From CAMCXT01 sp040403315 (GTDB lineage Bacteria; Bacteroidota; Bacteroidia; M30B66), in assembly GCA_040403315.1 (NCBI GenBank), contig JBBAKX010000006.1, positions 178,324-242,323 on the forward strand: DNA of 64,000 bases, given 5' to 3'. Positions 8,536 to 17,113 of the stretch are shown piece after piece. The notes beneath the pieces are model-generated. The model saw only the letters and a program-made list of their open reading frames with translations, ran no database searches and had not been told where the DNA came from. The position numbers and the translations under genes were made by a program. Within the stretch, counting starts at the first letter, position 1. Each line of letters starts with the position of its first letter.

Positions 8536-9138
8536 ATGAGATTATTTATTAAATATATGGTGAGCATTAGATGCGTATCTGCTGTAAAGAAGATATTAAA
8601 AGATTGCCACATACAGCCTGAAAATACCCAATTGGGTGAAATCGAAATACCCGACTCCACAGACAAGGAGAAAATTGCGCAATTACAAGCCAAATTGTTA
8701 GCGGTAGGGTTTGAATTGATGGAAGATAAAAAAGCCCGAATGATTGAAAAAACCATCAATGTAATCATCGATATGATTCATAACCAAGAAGATGGTCCTA
8801 AAATGAATTATTCTGAATATATCAGTCAGAAAATCCATTTCGATTACACCTACATTTCTAACGTCTTTTCTCATTTGAAAGGGATGACAATTCAGCATTT
8901 CATCATCATTCATAAGATAGAGAGAATCAAAGAGCTGATCATTTACAATGAGCTCACCATTTCGGAAATCGCATGGAAAATGAACTATTCTAGTGCAGCA
9001 CATCTTTCGAACCAATTCAAAAAGATGACAGGCCTTTCTCCTTCCACATTCAAAGCATTAAAAATTCGACTAAGAACTCCAATTGAAACTCTTGGCAATG
9101 AATCGAATCAAACCGTTTCTCTGCAAGCAGCTAATTGA
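8536..9138 (+). CDS. AraC-family regulator with degenerate HMA-like N-terminal domain
   Basis: A 200-residue transcription regulator. The C-terminal ~100 residues hold the two helix-turn-helix units of the AraC family (YTYISNVFSHLKGMTI, then LTISEIAWKMNYSSAAHLSNQFKKMTGLSPSTFK). The N-terminal ~70 residues have the beta-alpha-beta pattern of a heavy-metal-associated (HMA) domain. The metal-loop region reads YMVSIRCVSAV, so the first cysteine of the usual CxxC is Ser and only one Cys remains. The start at ATG 8536 gives the family-like MRLFIKYMV beginning, although the frame opens at 8503. It lies directly upstream of an envelope-protein cluster, which it may control; that link is inference. 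Confidence 0.8.
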   Translation: MRLFIKYMVSIRCVSAVKKILKDCHIQPENTQLGEIEIPDSTDKEKIAQLQAKLLAVGFELMEDKKARMIEKTINVIIDMIHNQEDGPKMNYSEYISQKIHFDYTYISNVFSHLKGMTIQHFIIIHKIERIKELIIYNELTISEIAWKMNYSSAAHLSNQFKKMTGLSPSTFKALKIRLRTPIETLGNESNQTVSLQAAN

Positions 9139-9603
9139 ACTAAGTTAATTGTGCTATAAAAAGGCTTTATTAATGAAGTAAACATTTATTATTAAAATTA
9201 ATATCAAATAATAAAATCAGGCATTTATGTAAGTTTAACTATCATACATGTAGCATCAATTCGACATTAAAGTAAGTCATTTGTAGAGTCAAATAATTAG
9301 GACATTTTAGTATAGTTACCAGGTCATTTAACGATCCAAATAATCTATAAAACTCAGATCTAATGAAGAGTTTCAAAGAGATTTATTAAATCGTATTCAA
9401 CTGTTTATAAATTAGTTATTGAAATACTGATTAGTACAGGCAATACTCAAACGTCTAACGAAAAATATAGTTAAAAGAGCAAACAGCGTCGATTAAGTTA
9501 TAATAAATCTTCGAAACAAATTTGAGAAATAAATTAAGAAAATAGAGTTTCTTAAACGGGATGCATATTCATATTTAAATCAAATAAAATTAAAAACGAT
9601 AAC
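9139..9603. other. A+T-rich control region upstream of the envelope cluster
   Basis: 465 bases, strongly A+T-rich, without a credible gene. It presumably carries the promoter of the lipoprotein-barrel pair and possible AraC-type binding sites. No TTTG-N19-TAnnTTTG promoter is evident, which would fit activator- or alternative-sigma-dependent expression. Confidence 0.4.
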
Positions 9604-10056
9604 ATGAGAACAATCAAGAATTTTCTTGCATTTACAGCCATTGCAGGTTCGCTAATTGCACAAAGTTGCACAGCTCATCCTGAAAAAAAGGATACAACTA
9701 TTATTCAATCAGAAAAAAATGAAATTGAGGCTGAAAGACTTCGCCAAAAGGAGATGGCAATTACATTAAAATTCGAGGAATACAGAAATAAAATCAACCG
9801 CGATATTGATGAAAACGAGAAATCTATTGCTGAATTAAAAGAAAGGTCCAAAAAGATGGAAAAAAAGCAGCAAGCAGATTACGAAAAATCGTTACAGTCG
9901 CTTGAAGATCAAAATAAATTACTCAAAGAAAAAGCCAACTCATATAAAAGAACAGCTGGTCAAAATTGGGATGTTTTTCAAAGGGAATTTAATGATGATC
10001 TAGCAAAATTTGGTAAAGCGTTAAAAGATTTCACCATTAGAAATGAAAAGAAATAA
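9604..10056 (+). CDS. Coiled-coil lipoprotein of unknown function
   Basis: A 150-residue protein. Residues 1-22 form a lipoprotein signal ending at LIAQSC, so Cys22 is the likely lipidated residue and the mature protein is membrane-anchored. Residues 38-120 are rich in Glu, Lys and Gln with heptad-like spacing, predicting a long helical coiled coil. The C-terminus (WDVFQREFNDDLAKFGKALKDF) looks amphipathic. No known domain was recognised. The next gene, an outer-membrane barrel, starts 1 base after the stop, so they form a pair. A role as a periplasmic spacer or envelope-stress factor is plausible but unproven. Confidence 0.75.
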   Translation: MRTIKNFLAFTAIAGSLIAQSCTAHPEKKDTTIIQSEKNEIEAERLRQKEMAITLKFEEYRNKINRDIDENEKSIAELKERSKKMEKKQQADYEKSLQSLEDQNKLLKEKANSYKRTAGQNWDVFQREFNDDLAKFGKALKDFTIRNEKK

Positions 10057-10057
10057 T

Positions 10058-10714
10058 ATGAAAAAATTTAAGATTTTAATACTCGCACTCTTATCCACAT
10101 TGGGTCCACTTAGCGCTCAATCTGTAGATAACATTAAACAAAATGAGACCGACAATAGAGAGAAAATGCGATTCGGCGCAAAAATAGGCGTAAACGGATC
10201 TAATGTTTATGACAACGAAGGAGAACCATTTACCGCCGACACAAAATATGGTTTTATGGTTGGTATTTTCACTGCCATTCCAATTGGGAAATACTTTGGA
10301 GTTCAACCCGAAGTACAACTTTCACAAAAGGGATTTGAAGGAAGAGGATCATTGATCGGAAACCCATATTCGGTAACCCGATCAACCACATTCATTGATA
10401 TTCCATTGCAAATTGCCTTGAAACCAAGCGAATTCATTACAATTTTAGCAGGTCCGCAATACTCATACTTGATTAAACAATCGGACAAATTTGAAAGCTC
10501 GAATTTCAGCTATGAACAAGAATTGGAATTTAGACAAGACAATATCCGCAAGAATCTTCTTGGTGCAGTAATAGGTCTCGATATCAATCTTCGTCACGTA
10601 ACACTTTCCGGTCGATTGGCATGGGATATCCAGAAAAACAAGGGTGATGGGACACAAGTAACACCGAGATACAAAAACAAATGGTATCAAGTAAGCGTTG
10701 GATTTAATTTTTAA
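10058..10714 (+). CDS. Outer-membrane beta-barrel protein (PorT-like, OMP_b-brl_2 type)
   Basis: A 218-residue exported protein. MKKFKILILALLSTLGPLSAQ is a signal peptide, which favours ATG 10058 over 10043 (the latter adds five residues and overlaps the previous gene). The mature part starts FGAKIGVNGSNVYD and shows alternating hydrophobic strands: FMVGIFTAIPIGKYFGVQPEVQLSQKG, FIDIPLQIALKP, FITILAGPQYSYL, LLGAVIGLDINL. It ends WYQVSVGFNF with a C-terminal aromatic residue, typical of small eight-stranded barrels. The family includes uncharacterised porin-like proteins of Bacteroidota. It probably forms a unit with the upstream lipoprotein. Confidence 0.85.
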   Translation: MKKFKILILALLSTLGPLSAQSVDNIKQNETDNREKMRFGAKIGVNGSNVYDNEGEPFTADTKYGFMVGIFTAIPIGKYFGVQPEVQLSQKGFEGRGSLIGNPYSVTRSTTFIDIPLQIALKPSEFITILAGPQYSYLIKQSDKFESSNFSYEQELEFRQDNIRKNLLGAVIGLDINLRHVTLSGRLAWDIQKNKGDGTQVTPRYKNKWYQVSVGFNF

Positions 10715-10719
10715 ACGAA

Positions 10720-10878
10720 ATGGGAAACATACTTTATATTCTCGCAGTAATTTTCTTAGTGCTTTGGGCAATCGGTTTCCTTGGATTCCAGTTACATGGG
10801 ATAATCCACATATTGCTTGTTCTTGCAGTTCTATCGGTTTTGTTAAGAATTATTAGAGGAGGATCAGCAGTTAAATAA
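10720..10878 (+). CDS. lmo0937-family small membrane protein
   Basis: A 52-residue gene read directly from the DNA. The protein runs MGNILYILAVIFLVLWAIGF, then LGFQLHGIIHILLVLAVLSVLLRIIRGGSAVK: two transmembrane helices separated by a short loop containing His, then a positively charged tail. This matches the lmo0937 family of tiny inner-membrane proteins often found with stress-response genes. It begins 5 bases after the barrel gene, so it is probably in the same transcript. Function unknown. Its size makes it easy to miss in automatic annotation. Confidence 0.82.
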   Translation: MGNILYILAVIFLVLWAIGFLGFQLHGIIHILLVLAVLSVLLRIIRGGSAVK

Positions 10879-10990
10879 ATGACTTAAAACATTTATTGCC
10901 TAAAGTCGACTCAGAACTAAACAGTCAAACAAAACCATTAATTACAACAAAATAAATTTCAGCATAATTACAATTAAATCTAATAATAAA

Positions 10991-11272
10991 ATGACAACAA
11001 CAGAAAAAGTGCTTATCGGAACATTAACAGGTATCGTAGTAGGTGCCATTTCAGGTATTCTATTTGCGCCAGATAAAGGTGTAGAAACACGTCGAAAAAT
11101 ATCGCAAAAAGGCAGTGATTCTGTAAATGGAATTAAAGAAAAACTTGAAGAACTAATGAATATCTTCAATGAAAAGCTCAATTTAGCAGAAACTGAAGCA
11201 AAAGAATTTGAACACAACATGAAAGCTGACGGCGAACGTATTAAAAAAGATATAAGAGCTTTTACGAATTAA
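10991..11272 (+). CDS. YtxH domain protein
   Basis: A 93-residue protein with the YtxH pattern. One N-terminal glycine-rich transmembrane helix (VLIGTLTGIVVGAISGILFAPDKG) ends in the diagnostic LFAPxxGxxTR motif and is followed by a charged helical tail. The family is linked to general stress in Bacillus, but its biochemical role is unknown. It lies 112 bases after the lmo0937-type gene, with the holin-like gene 35 bases downstream. Together these form a run of small membrane stress-type proteins. Confidence 0.88.
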   Translation: MTTTEKVLIGTLTGIVVGAISGILFAPDKGVETRRKISQKGSDSVNGIKEKLEELMNIFNEKLNLAETEAKEFEHNMKADGERIKKDIRAFTN

Positions 11273-11307
11273 TCTTAGCATTTATCAAAATTGTTAGCTA
11301 TAATACT

Positions 11308-11664
11308 ATGGAAAATCAGATGTTATTCTTTGAACCAATAATAGAAAAGGCAGAGAAATATAGTCAAACTACTCTTCATATATTAAAATTAAAAGCAACC
11401 TCCAAAATAGCGGAGGTTGCTTCTTTATTTATATTAAAGATATTTATATATGTTCCGTTAGCAATTGGATTCGTAATGCTCAGTATTGCAGCATCTTTAT
11501 ATATTGGCCAATTAGCAGGGAGTGCCGCTAATGGATTCCTTATAACTGCTGGTATTTATATGCTACCATCGCTCATTATTTATTTATTTAGAAACAAATT
11601 CCTTAAAAGGAAACTTCAAAATGCCATTATTCAGGAGTTACTCAAACAAACCAAAGACGCATGA
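11308..11664 (+). CDS. Holin-like (phage_holin_3_6 / Holin-X type) membrane protein
   Basis: A 118-residue protein with a charged helical N-terminus, two transmembrane helices (about 42-66 and 73-94) and a basic C-terminal tail. It resembles the bacterial proteins annotated as phage holin family that travel with YtxH genes rather than with prophages. No other phage gene is near, so it is unlikely to be a lysis holin. The next gene overlaps by 4 bases (ATGA), indicating translational coupling. A membrane or envelope-stress role is inferred from context only. Confidence 0.7.
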   Translation: MENQMLFFEPIIEKAEKYSQTTLHILKLKATSKIAEVASLFILKIFIYVPLAIGFVMLSIAASLYIGQLAGSAANGFLITAGIYMLPSLIIYLFRNKFLKRKLQNAIIQELLKQTKDA

Positions 11665-11987
11665 TTGATCGAATGCAGGATTTGCAATTAAAAATAAGTG
11701 AACTTGATAAAAATCGAGAAGCGCAATGGATAGAATTGCAACAAGAGCTCCGTGGCACATTTTCAAATACTTGGTTCGATATATTGTTAAATAAAAACAC
11801 AAGTCCGATTAACCAAGCAGATAATCCAATAATTATTGCAATTCGTCAGGCTACAGAATTCTTGATCGACAAAACAGCTTTGGGGAAATCTAAAAACAAG
11901 TGGGCTATTTTGTTGCAGCATGAGATTGAAAATTTAATGCCTGAAATAATTTCCATACTTGTAAGGAACAAAAACAAAGCAGATTGA
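11661..11987 (+). CDS. Hypothetical protein coupled to the holin-like gene
   Basis: A 108-residue soluble protein with no signal peptide or transmembrane segment and no domain I recognise. The N-terminal 35 residues (LQLKISELDKNREAQWIELQQEL) could form a coiled coil. The rest is mixed, with hydrophobic helices. Its ATG overlaps the stop of the holin-like gene by 4 bases, so it is made with it and may bind its cytoplasmic face. The start could also be Met5. Confidence 0.6.
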   Translation: MIDRMQDLQLKISELDKNREAQWIELQQELRGTFSNTWFDILLNKNTSPINQADNPIIIAIRQATEFLIDKTALGKSKNKWAILLQHEIENLMPEIISILVRNKNKAD

Positions 11988-12277
11988 TTCCTGAATCGAG
12001 TTAACCAACTACTTTAAAACCATTACAGATAACTTTAAAAATCAAGAATTCCACCCCATAAATATTGATTCTATGATTATCATTTAAATTTATTTGAATT
12101 TTCGATTGTTTCAGGAATGCAAAGTTCTTTCAGTACAACCATATAAAAACAACTTAGTCATTGATAATCAATAATTAACAAAAAAACTTAAATCCCATTT
12201 GTTGCCTTAAAAACGATTTTACATTTTAATTTAAAAAGTAGCATTGTAAAAAGCTAACTTTAAAGCATTAAGTTTGA

Positions 12278-15200
12278 ATGAACAAAATGGAGAATACGCC
12301 TACCATGCTGCGAAATTTTTCGTCGCTTTTCAAAACTCTGATCAACAATTCTTATCAGAAAAATGAATTGGAAGGATTCGCATTGGTTAGTTCTTATGGC
12401 AAAATCATCTCCACAAATGAAATCCTACGAGCAATCACAGGGTATTCAGAAAAAGATTTAGAATCGTTAACTGCGCCTGATTTCTTCAAAGGGAACTTGG
12501 AAGATTTGATGAAAATCGCTCACGCGGCAAAAGAAGGCAAAATTCTTTGGCAAGATCAGTTGATTAAAACAAAGTCAGGTGTTTTTTTACCTGCCGACAT
12601 ATCTGCAGTTTATCTCAACCAAGGTTCTGGATTGTTTAGTTTGTTTTTTCGTTTCAAACAAAATTGGATACAAGATACCAACCCAAATTCGGAAGGAAGT
12701 CAGCAAGAATTGCTCAATTATTTATTAAAACATGTAAGTAGCGTCATGTTTGTAATTAATGATCAGTTTAGAACCGAATATGTATCTCCATCAATTACAG
12801 AATTCACCGGCTATTCTCAATCCGATTTTGAGGTTCCGGGTTTCTGGCAAAGCATAATTCTGCCTGAGGATTTAAATGAAATAGATGGACTGCGCAAAAG
12901 AAACAAGGAAAACAACCGGTTCAACTTAACCTTCAAACTGAAACATAAGTCGGGAAAAATTGTAGAACTAAACAATTCTGGAAAAATAATTTTCACCGAA
13001 GATGGTCGAATTTACCGCATTCTTGGTACAATAACGAAATCTGTTCAGCAAGGTGATATAATCGATAATTCTAACAATCACTTAAGAAACATTGAAATCC
13101 TAATGGATCAATTAGGATTGATTTTTTTTGCCATCGATAATGAAAATCGACTCATCGCAAAAAACAACGCATTTGATCAGTCGTTAGAGTCGCTTGGTTT
13201 AGAAAAACGTGAACTCGGTAAAATTCTTTTCTCTGATCATGTGAAACAACCTGCTGTTATTAATAAATTCAGGGAACTCATAGCTCGTGTTTACATTGGG
13301 GATGCAATCAGTGAAATTGTAGTTTTCGACGAGAAGCAAATCAATGTAACTATCATCGCTCTCCGCGACGAAAACCAAATCAATGGCTTTGCGGTTCTTC
13401 TTCAAGATCTGACTAAAGAACAACAGTTGCAGAAAAATCTCGATATTTCTGTGGCAAACTTATCTGCCATCATTAATTCTACTGATGAACTTATTTGGTC
13501 GCTCGATAAAGAATACCGTTTTGTTGCATTTAATTCAGCGCTTTTCGAGTTTCACAAAGATTATTTCAACTTCGAACCACGCATTGGTCAATCAGGAAAT
13601 TCATTTATCGCTGCAAAAAGGCCTCCGATAAAAGAAATTCAAGATATGTATGCTTTGGCATTCGAAGGTGTTAAAAACACAGCAGAGATAGCATTTGGAA
13701 GTAGAATTGGCGAGATCACCGTTAATCCTACTATCAACGAAAAAGGAGAACAAATCGGGATTTCTGCAATTGCTAGAGATATCACCGCTAGAAAAGTATT
13801 TGAAAAAAAACTTTCAGAAAGCAAAAAGCTCTACGAGGATGTTGTGAATTCAGTAAACGATATCATCTTTCAAACAAACCTAGAAGGCAATTGGTCGTTT
13901 CTTAATAAATCGTGGGAAAGGATCATGGAGTATTCGATAGAGGAATCGATTGGGCAGCCATTTTTTAATTTCCTTCACAAAGAAGACGCACAAAGGAACG
14001 CTGAACTGTTTAAACCTTTGATTGAAGGCGAAAAAAGCTACTGTTCGCATGAAATACGATACATAAATAAAACTGGAAAGATTCGTTATTTCAGAGTGTA
14101 TGCAATACTACTTCACAACGACAAAAATGAAATAGTTGGTACATCTGGTTCATTGCATGATTTGACCGATGAGCGAGAAAGCAAGGATATGTTTAAGTTA
14201 TTGTCCGACAATATCCGAGATCTTATAACCCTTCACGACAAACAAGGGAAAATTGAATATGCTTCCCCGTCTCTGAAGGCAATTAGTGGTTATCGCCCTG
14301 AAGAATTAATTGGTGAATACATTCAATCCTTTGTTCACCGTGATGATCTGGAAATTGTTAATAATCTCTTTTCTAGATTGCAGCAATCAGAATATGATTG
14401 GGAACAAAGAATTACGTATAGATTTAAATCAAAAAACTTAAATCATTATCAGTGGTTCGAAACCAATATCAGAACACTCAGCGATCGAGATGGAATAATC
14501 AATGGGATGGTCGCCTCTACAAGGGTTATCGATGAAAGAGTCACGATGGAAACAGATTTAAAAAATGCCCTAAACAAAGAAAAACATTTACATGAATTAA
14601 AAAGTCGATTTGTTACAATGACTTCGCATGAATTCAGAACTCCGCTCTCAACCATTAAAACGAGTGTAGATATCCTTTCTATTAAAAGCACTTCTGTGAA
14701 AGATACTGAAATGCGTACATCTATGAGGAAACATCTTGAGCACATCAACAGAGAAATCGATAGGCTCACAGTGCTCATGAACGATGTACTCACGCTTGGC
14801 AAAACTGAATCAGAGCAAATTCAATTGAATCCTGAAATAACAAATCTTGTTGAGCTACTTTATCAAATTGCACAAAGCCACAATGAAAGACAAAAAGATG
14901 GTAGAGAGTTAGATGTGCAAATAATTGGAATTCCATCCTCAAAATATGTTGATCCTAATTTATTTACGCATGTTCTTAACAATTTAATTGCCAATGCATT
15001 TAAGTATTCAGTTTCCTGCAAACCTCCTATTGTAACTTTACGGTTTTTAGGTAATAAATTTTCTATTTCAGTACGCGATTTTGGGATTGGAATTCCTGAA
15101 AATGAACGTGAAAATATTTTCCAATCTTTTTTTCGTGCTAGTAATGCAGATGAAATTGAAGGGACTGGGCTTGGACTTGTTATTACCAAAAATTTGGTTG

Positions 15201-15337
15201 AAAGGCACAATGGTAAAATAAGCTTCAACTTCCCGCCTGATGGTGGAACGGCATTCATTATTGAATTTATGGAGCCCTATATTAATAAGAAGCCATTCGC
15301 TACTCCGGAGATGAATGAGATCAAAAAACAAGAGTGA
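12278..15337 (+). CDS. Soluble multi-PAS sensor histidine kinase
   Basis: A 1019-residue kinase without transmembrane segments or a signal peptide, so a cytoplasmic sensor. I count six PAS-like segments at about 30-130, 150-255, 268-384, 390-510, 520-640 and 640-765; the second, fifth and sixth are the most typical. HisKA follows with the phosphorylated His784 in TSHEFRTPLS. The HATPase domain shows LNNLIANAFKYS (N box), RDFGIGIP (G1) and GTGLGLVITKN (G2). No receiver domain is fused and no response regulator is adjacent, making it an orphan. It lies 290 bases after the holin-like pair with no recognised promoter, and may sense redox state or ligands for the neighbouring cluster; this is inference. 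Confidence 0.92.
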   Translation: MNKMENTPTMLRNFSSLFKTLINNSYQKNELEGFALVSSYGKIISTNEILRAITGYSEKDLESLTAPDFFKGNLEDLMKIAHAAKEGKILWQDQLIKTKSGVFLPADISAVYLNQGSGLFSLFFRFKQNWIQDTNPNSEGSQQELLNYLLKHVSSVMFVINDQFRTEYVSPSITEFTGYSQSDFEVPGFWQSIILPEDLNEIDGLRKRNKENNRFNLTFKLKHKSGKIVELNNSGKIIFTEDGRIYRILGTITKSVQQGDIIDNSNNHLRNIEILMDQLGLIFFAIDNENRLIAKNNAFDQSLESLGLEKRELGKILFSDHVKQPAVINKFRELIARVYIGDAISEIVVFDEKQINVTIIALRDENQINGFAVLLQDLTKEQQLQKNLDISVANLSAIINSTDELIWSLDKEYRFVAFNSALFEFHKDYFNFEPRIGQSGNSFIAAKRPPIKEIQDMYALAFEGVKNTAEIAFGSRIGEITVNPTINEKGEQIGISAIARDITARKVFEKKLSESKKLYEDVVNSVNDIIFQTNLEGNWSFLNKSWERIMEYSIEESIGQPFFNFLHKEDAQRNAELFKPLIEGEKSYCSHEIRYINKTGKIRYFRVYAILLHNDKNEIVGTSGSLHDLTDERESKDMFKLLSDNIRDLITLHDKQGKIEYASPSLKAISGYRPEELIGEYIQSFVHRDDLEIVNNLFSRLQQSEYDWEQRITYRFKSKNLNHYQWFETNIRTLSDRDGIINGMVASTRVIDERVTMETDLKNALNKEKHLHELKSRFVTMTSHEFRTPLSTIKTSVDILSIKSTSVKDTEMRTSMRKHLEHINREIDRLTVLMNDVLTLGKTESEQIQLNPEITNLVELLYQIAQSHNERQKDGRELDVQIIGIPSSKYVDPNLFTHVLNNLIANAFKYSVSCKPPIVTLRFLGNKFSISVRDFGIGIPENERENIFQSFFRASNADEIEGTGLGLVITKNLVERHNGKISFNFPPDGGTAFIIEFMEPYINKKPFATPEMNEIKKQE

Positions 15338-15368
15338 ATTTGATCCTTTAATTTCAAATAAACTCAAT

Positions 15369-15402
15369 AAAAAACGGGCTCACGGATAAAATCCGGAGCC
15401 CG
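15369..15402 (-). terminator. Intrinsic terminator of tig
   Basis: CGGGCTC pairs with GAGCCCG and is continued by CGGAT/ATCCG around an AAA loop with one bulged base. On the minus strand it ends in a T6 tract. It closes the trigger-factor transcript and also separates it from the convergent kinase gene. Confidence 0.85.
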
Positions 15403-15424
15403 CAAACACACTCACTCTAAAAAC

Positions 15425-16789
15425 TTAATTCAGTGGTTCCGAAACTTTCTTTACCCACTCTTCAAATGGGAGAGCCACTTGTTGAATCGTGAATTTGTCG
15501 AGGAAAATTTTATTCAAAGCCTCATTGTAAAGGCGATCAAATACTTTATTCGCTTCTTTTTCATCTTGAAGCATACGTTCAGCAATACCTCTAGCTTGAA
15601 CTAATCCTTCTTCACCAGCGCCAACTGCTCCACCCATGTAGGCGAGAAAATCATTCGCTACACTGTCGATAGCTTGTTCACGAGAAACTGAAATTTCATT
15701 GTCGCGAATCAATTTATTTTCGATAAGCTGCCAACGAATGCCTTTTGCATAATTGGTGTAATTCTGCTCGATATCTTCAGGAGAAACTTTACCATCGTTG
15801 GTAGATGTTAACCAACGCTTTAAGAAATCATCTGGTAAGGTGATCGTGCTGCTATTTACCAAATCTTCTACTACTTCATTGAAGAATCTAGTTTCTGAGT
15901 CTTTTGAAAAACGGGTATTAGAGTCTGCAGCAATTCGATTTCTTAATTCTTCTTCAGAAAAGATTGTGTCTTTGCCAAAAAGTTTATCGAAGAAATCTTG
16001 GTTGATTTCTGAATGGGTTTTACGTCGGATCGTTTCAACTTCGAAGCTGAATGTAGAATCTAATGCAGAAGCATCTTCCGTTGTAATCGCTAAAATTGCC
16101 GCAATCACAGTTGGATTAACAAAAACAGATTTAAGATCTAAATTTTTGGAATCTCTTTTTTTCATCCCTACGAATGCCTCAGAATCACCTTCCTTAAGGT
16201 CGGCATCATGAACATCGGTATGACGAGAAATTCCACCTTCTTTAATTGACCCATCCGCATTCAGTTCAGTAAAAACACCATGAACCAAGTCGCCATGCAT
16301 GGCAGCCTCATCAGTTTCGGTGTAATCTCCTAAACGTTCGCGGTAGTTCTCAATTTCTTTGGAGATGTAGTCCTCATCAATTAATGGAACATACATATCA
16401 AATGATTTCTGTGCAGAAACTTCTAATTCAAACTTTGGTGCTAAACCAATTTCAAATGCTAATTGGATTGTTCCAGGATTTTCAAGATCAAGGCGATCGT
16501 CGTTTTCTGGCGCTGGTAGCGGATTGCCCAAAATATCGATCTCATTGTCGCGGATAAAACCAAACAAACTATCAGAAGTTAGCTTGTTTAATTCATCCAC
16601 AAGGATCGATTTACCATACATCTTTTTCACCATTCCGGCTGGCACTTTCCCCGGGCGAAAACCAGGCATGCTCACTTTCTTTGAATACTCGCGAAGTTGC
16701 TGGTCGATTTTTGGTTGATAATCTTCAGGTCCGAATTGGATTCTGATGATGGCATTCAGCTCATCTTTGTGTTCCTTGGTGATATTCAT
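15425..16789 (-). CDS. tig: Trigger factor, ribosome-associated chaperone
   Basis: A 454-residue trigger factor of near-standard length. The N-terminal ribosome-binding domain contains the signature MPGFRPGKVPAGMVKKMYG (canonical GFRxGKxP). The middle region, corresponding to the FKBP-type prolyl isomerase domain, is divergent, and I cannot find the aromatic active-site residues of the enterobacterial enzyme. The C-terminal arm region (from about residue 250) has the typical helical chaperone character. It is transcribed after tRNA-Leu but separated from it by a terminator hairpin. It ends in its own terminator. The isomerase activity may be reduced or lost, as in other Bacteroidota sequences. 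Confidence 0.93.
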   Translation of the reverse strand: MNITKEHKDELNAIIRIQFGPEDYQPKIDQQLREYSKKVSMPGFRPGKVPAGMVKKMYGKSILVDELNKLTSDSLFGFIRDNEIDILGNPLPAPENDDRLDLENPGTIQLAFEIGLAPKFELEVSAQKSFDMYVPLIDEDYISKEIENYRERLGDYTETDEAAMHGDLVHGVFTELNADGSIKEGGISRHTDVHDADLKEGDSEAFVGMKKRDSKNLDLKSVFVNPTVIAAILAITTEDASALDSTFSFEVETIRRKTHSEINQDFFDKLFGKDTIFSEEELRNRIAADSNTRFSKDSETRFFNEVVEDLVNSSTITLPDDFLKRWLTSTNDGKVSPEDIEQNYTNYAKGIRWQLIENKLIRDNEISVSREQAIDSVANDFLAYMGGAVGAGEEGLVQARGIAERMLQDEKEANKVFDRLYNEALNKIFLDKFTIQQVALPFEEWVKKVSEPLN

Positions 16790-16797
16790 CTGAACAG

Positions 16798-16827
16798 ATA
16801 AAAAAAAATTTACCTCCCGAAGGAGGC
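16798..16827. terminator. Bidirectional hairpin between tRNA-Leu and tig
   Basis: CCTCC and GGAGG form a 5-bp stem around a CGAA/TTCG tetraloop, with T tracts on both sides. On the minus strand it ends tRNA-Leu transcription just ahead of tig. Confidence 0.75.
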
Positions 16828-16832
16828 TTTTT

Positions 16833-16917
16833 TGGTGCGGATGAAGGGACTCGAACCCCCACGCCTCGCGGCGCCAGATCCTAAGTCTGGTGCGGCTACC
16901 AATTACGCCACATCCGC
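16833..16917 (-). tRNA. tRNA-Leu (TAG)
   Basis: A class II tRNA with a long variable arm. The acceptor stem GCGGATG pairs with CATCCGC. The anticodon loop CTTAGGA sits on a CCAGA/TCTGG stem, giving anticodon TAG (plus-strand 16881-16883), which reads CUA and related Leu codons. CCA is encoded at 16833-16835, after discriminator A. Confidence 0.96.
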
Positions 16918-16937
16918 AGGATCCTTAAAAAGGAAGG

Positions 16938-16968
16938 CAAAAGTAGACCGATAGATTTACAATTACAA
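16938..16968 (-). promoter_or_regulatory. Promoter of tRNA-Leu
   Basis: On the minus strand TTG (16966-16968), a 20-base spacer and TACTTTTG (16938-16945) match the Bacteroidota promoter. The tRNA begins about 20 bases further on. Confidence 0.65.
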
Positions 16969-17053
16969 GGGATTTCAAAAAAAACATGTGAATTATTCGC
17001 AACATGCTATGAATGAAGCTAGAAAAATAAATGATCAATTTTATCCAGGTACC

Positions 17054-17087
17054 TTTGAATGTTTGCTTGCGATCTGTGCTAATTTTG
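17054..17087 (+). promoter_or_regulatory. Promoter of the small four-helix membrane protein gene
   Basis: TAATTTTG at 17080-17087 is a clean -7 element. TTTG at 17054-17057 lies 22 bases upstream, which is long, so the -33 assignment is uncertain. The ATG at 17114 is 26 bases downstream. Confidence 0.5.
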
Positions 17088-17113
17088 CCCACAACTGAAT
17101 CAGATCTTAAAAC

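Noticed and set aside
11308..11664. A prophage, suggested by the holin-like gene
   Set aside because: No phage structural, integrase or lysis gene is near; the neighbours are stress-type membrane proteins, and this holin family is common outside phages.
8003..15337. A genomic island inserted at tRNA-Asp
   Set aside because: No integrase and no repeated copy of the tRNA 3' end was found downstream; a terminator directly follows the tRNA.
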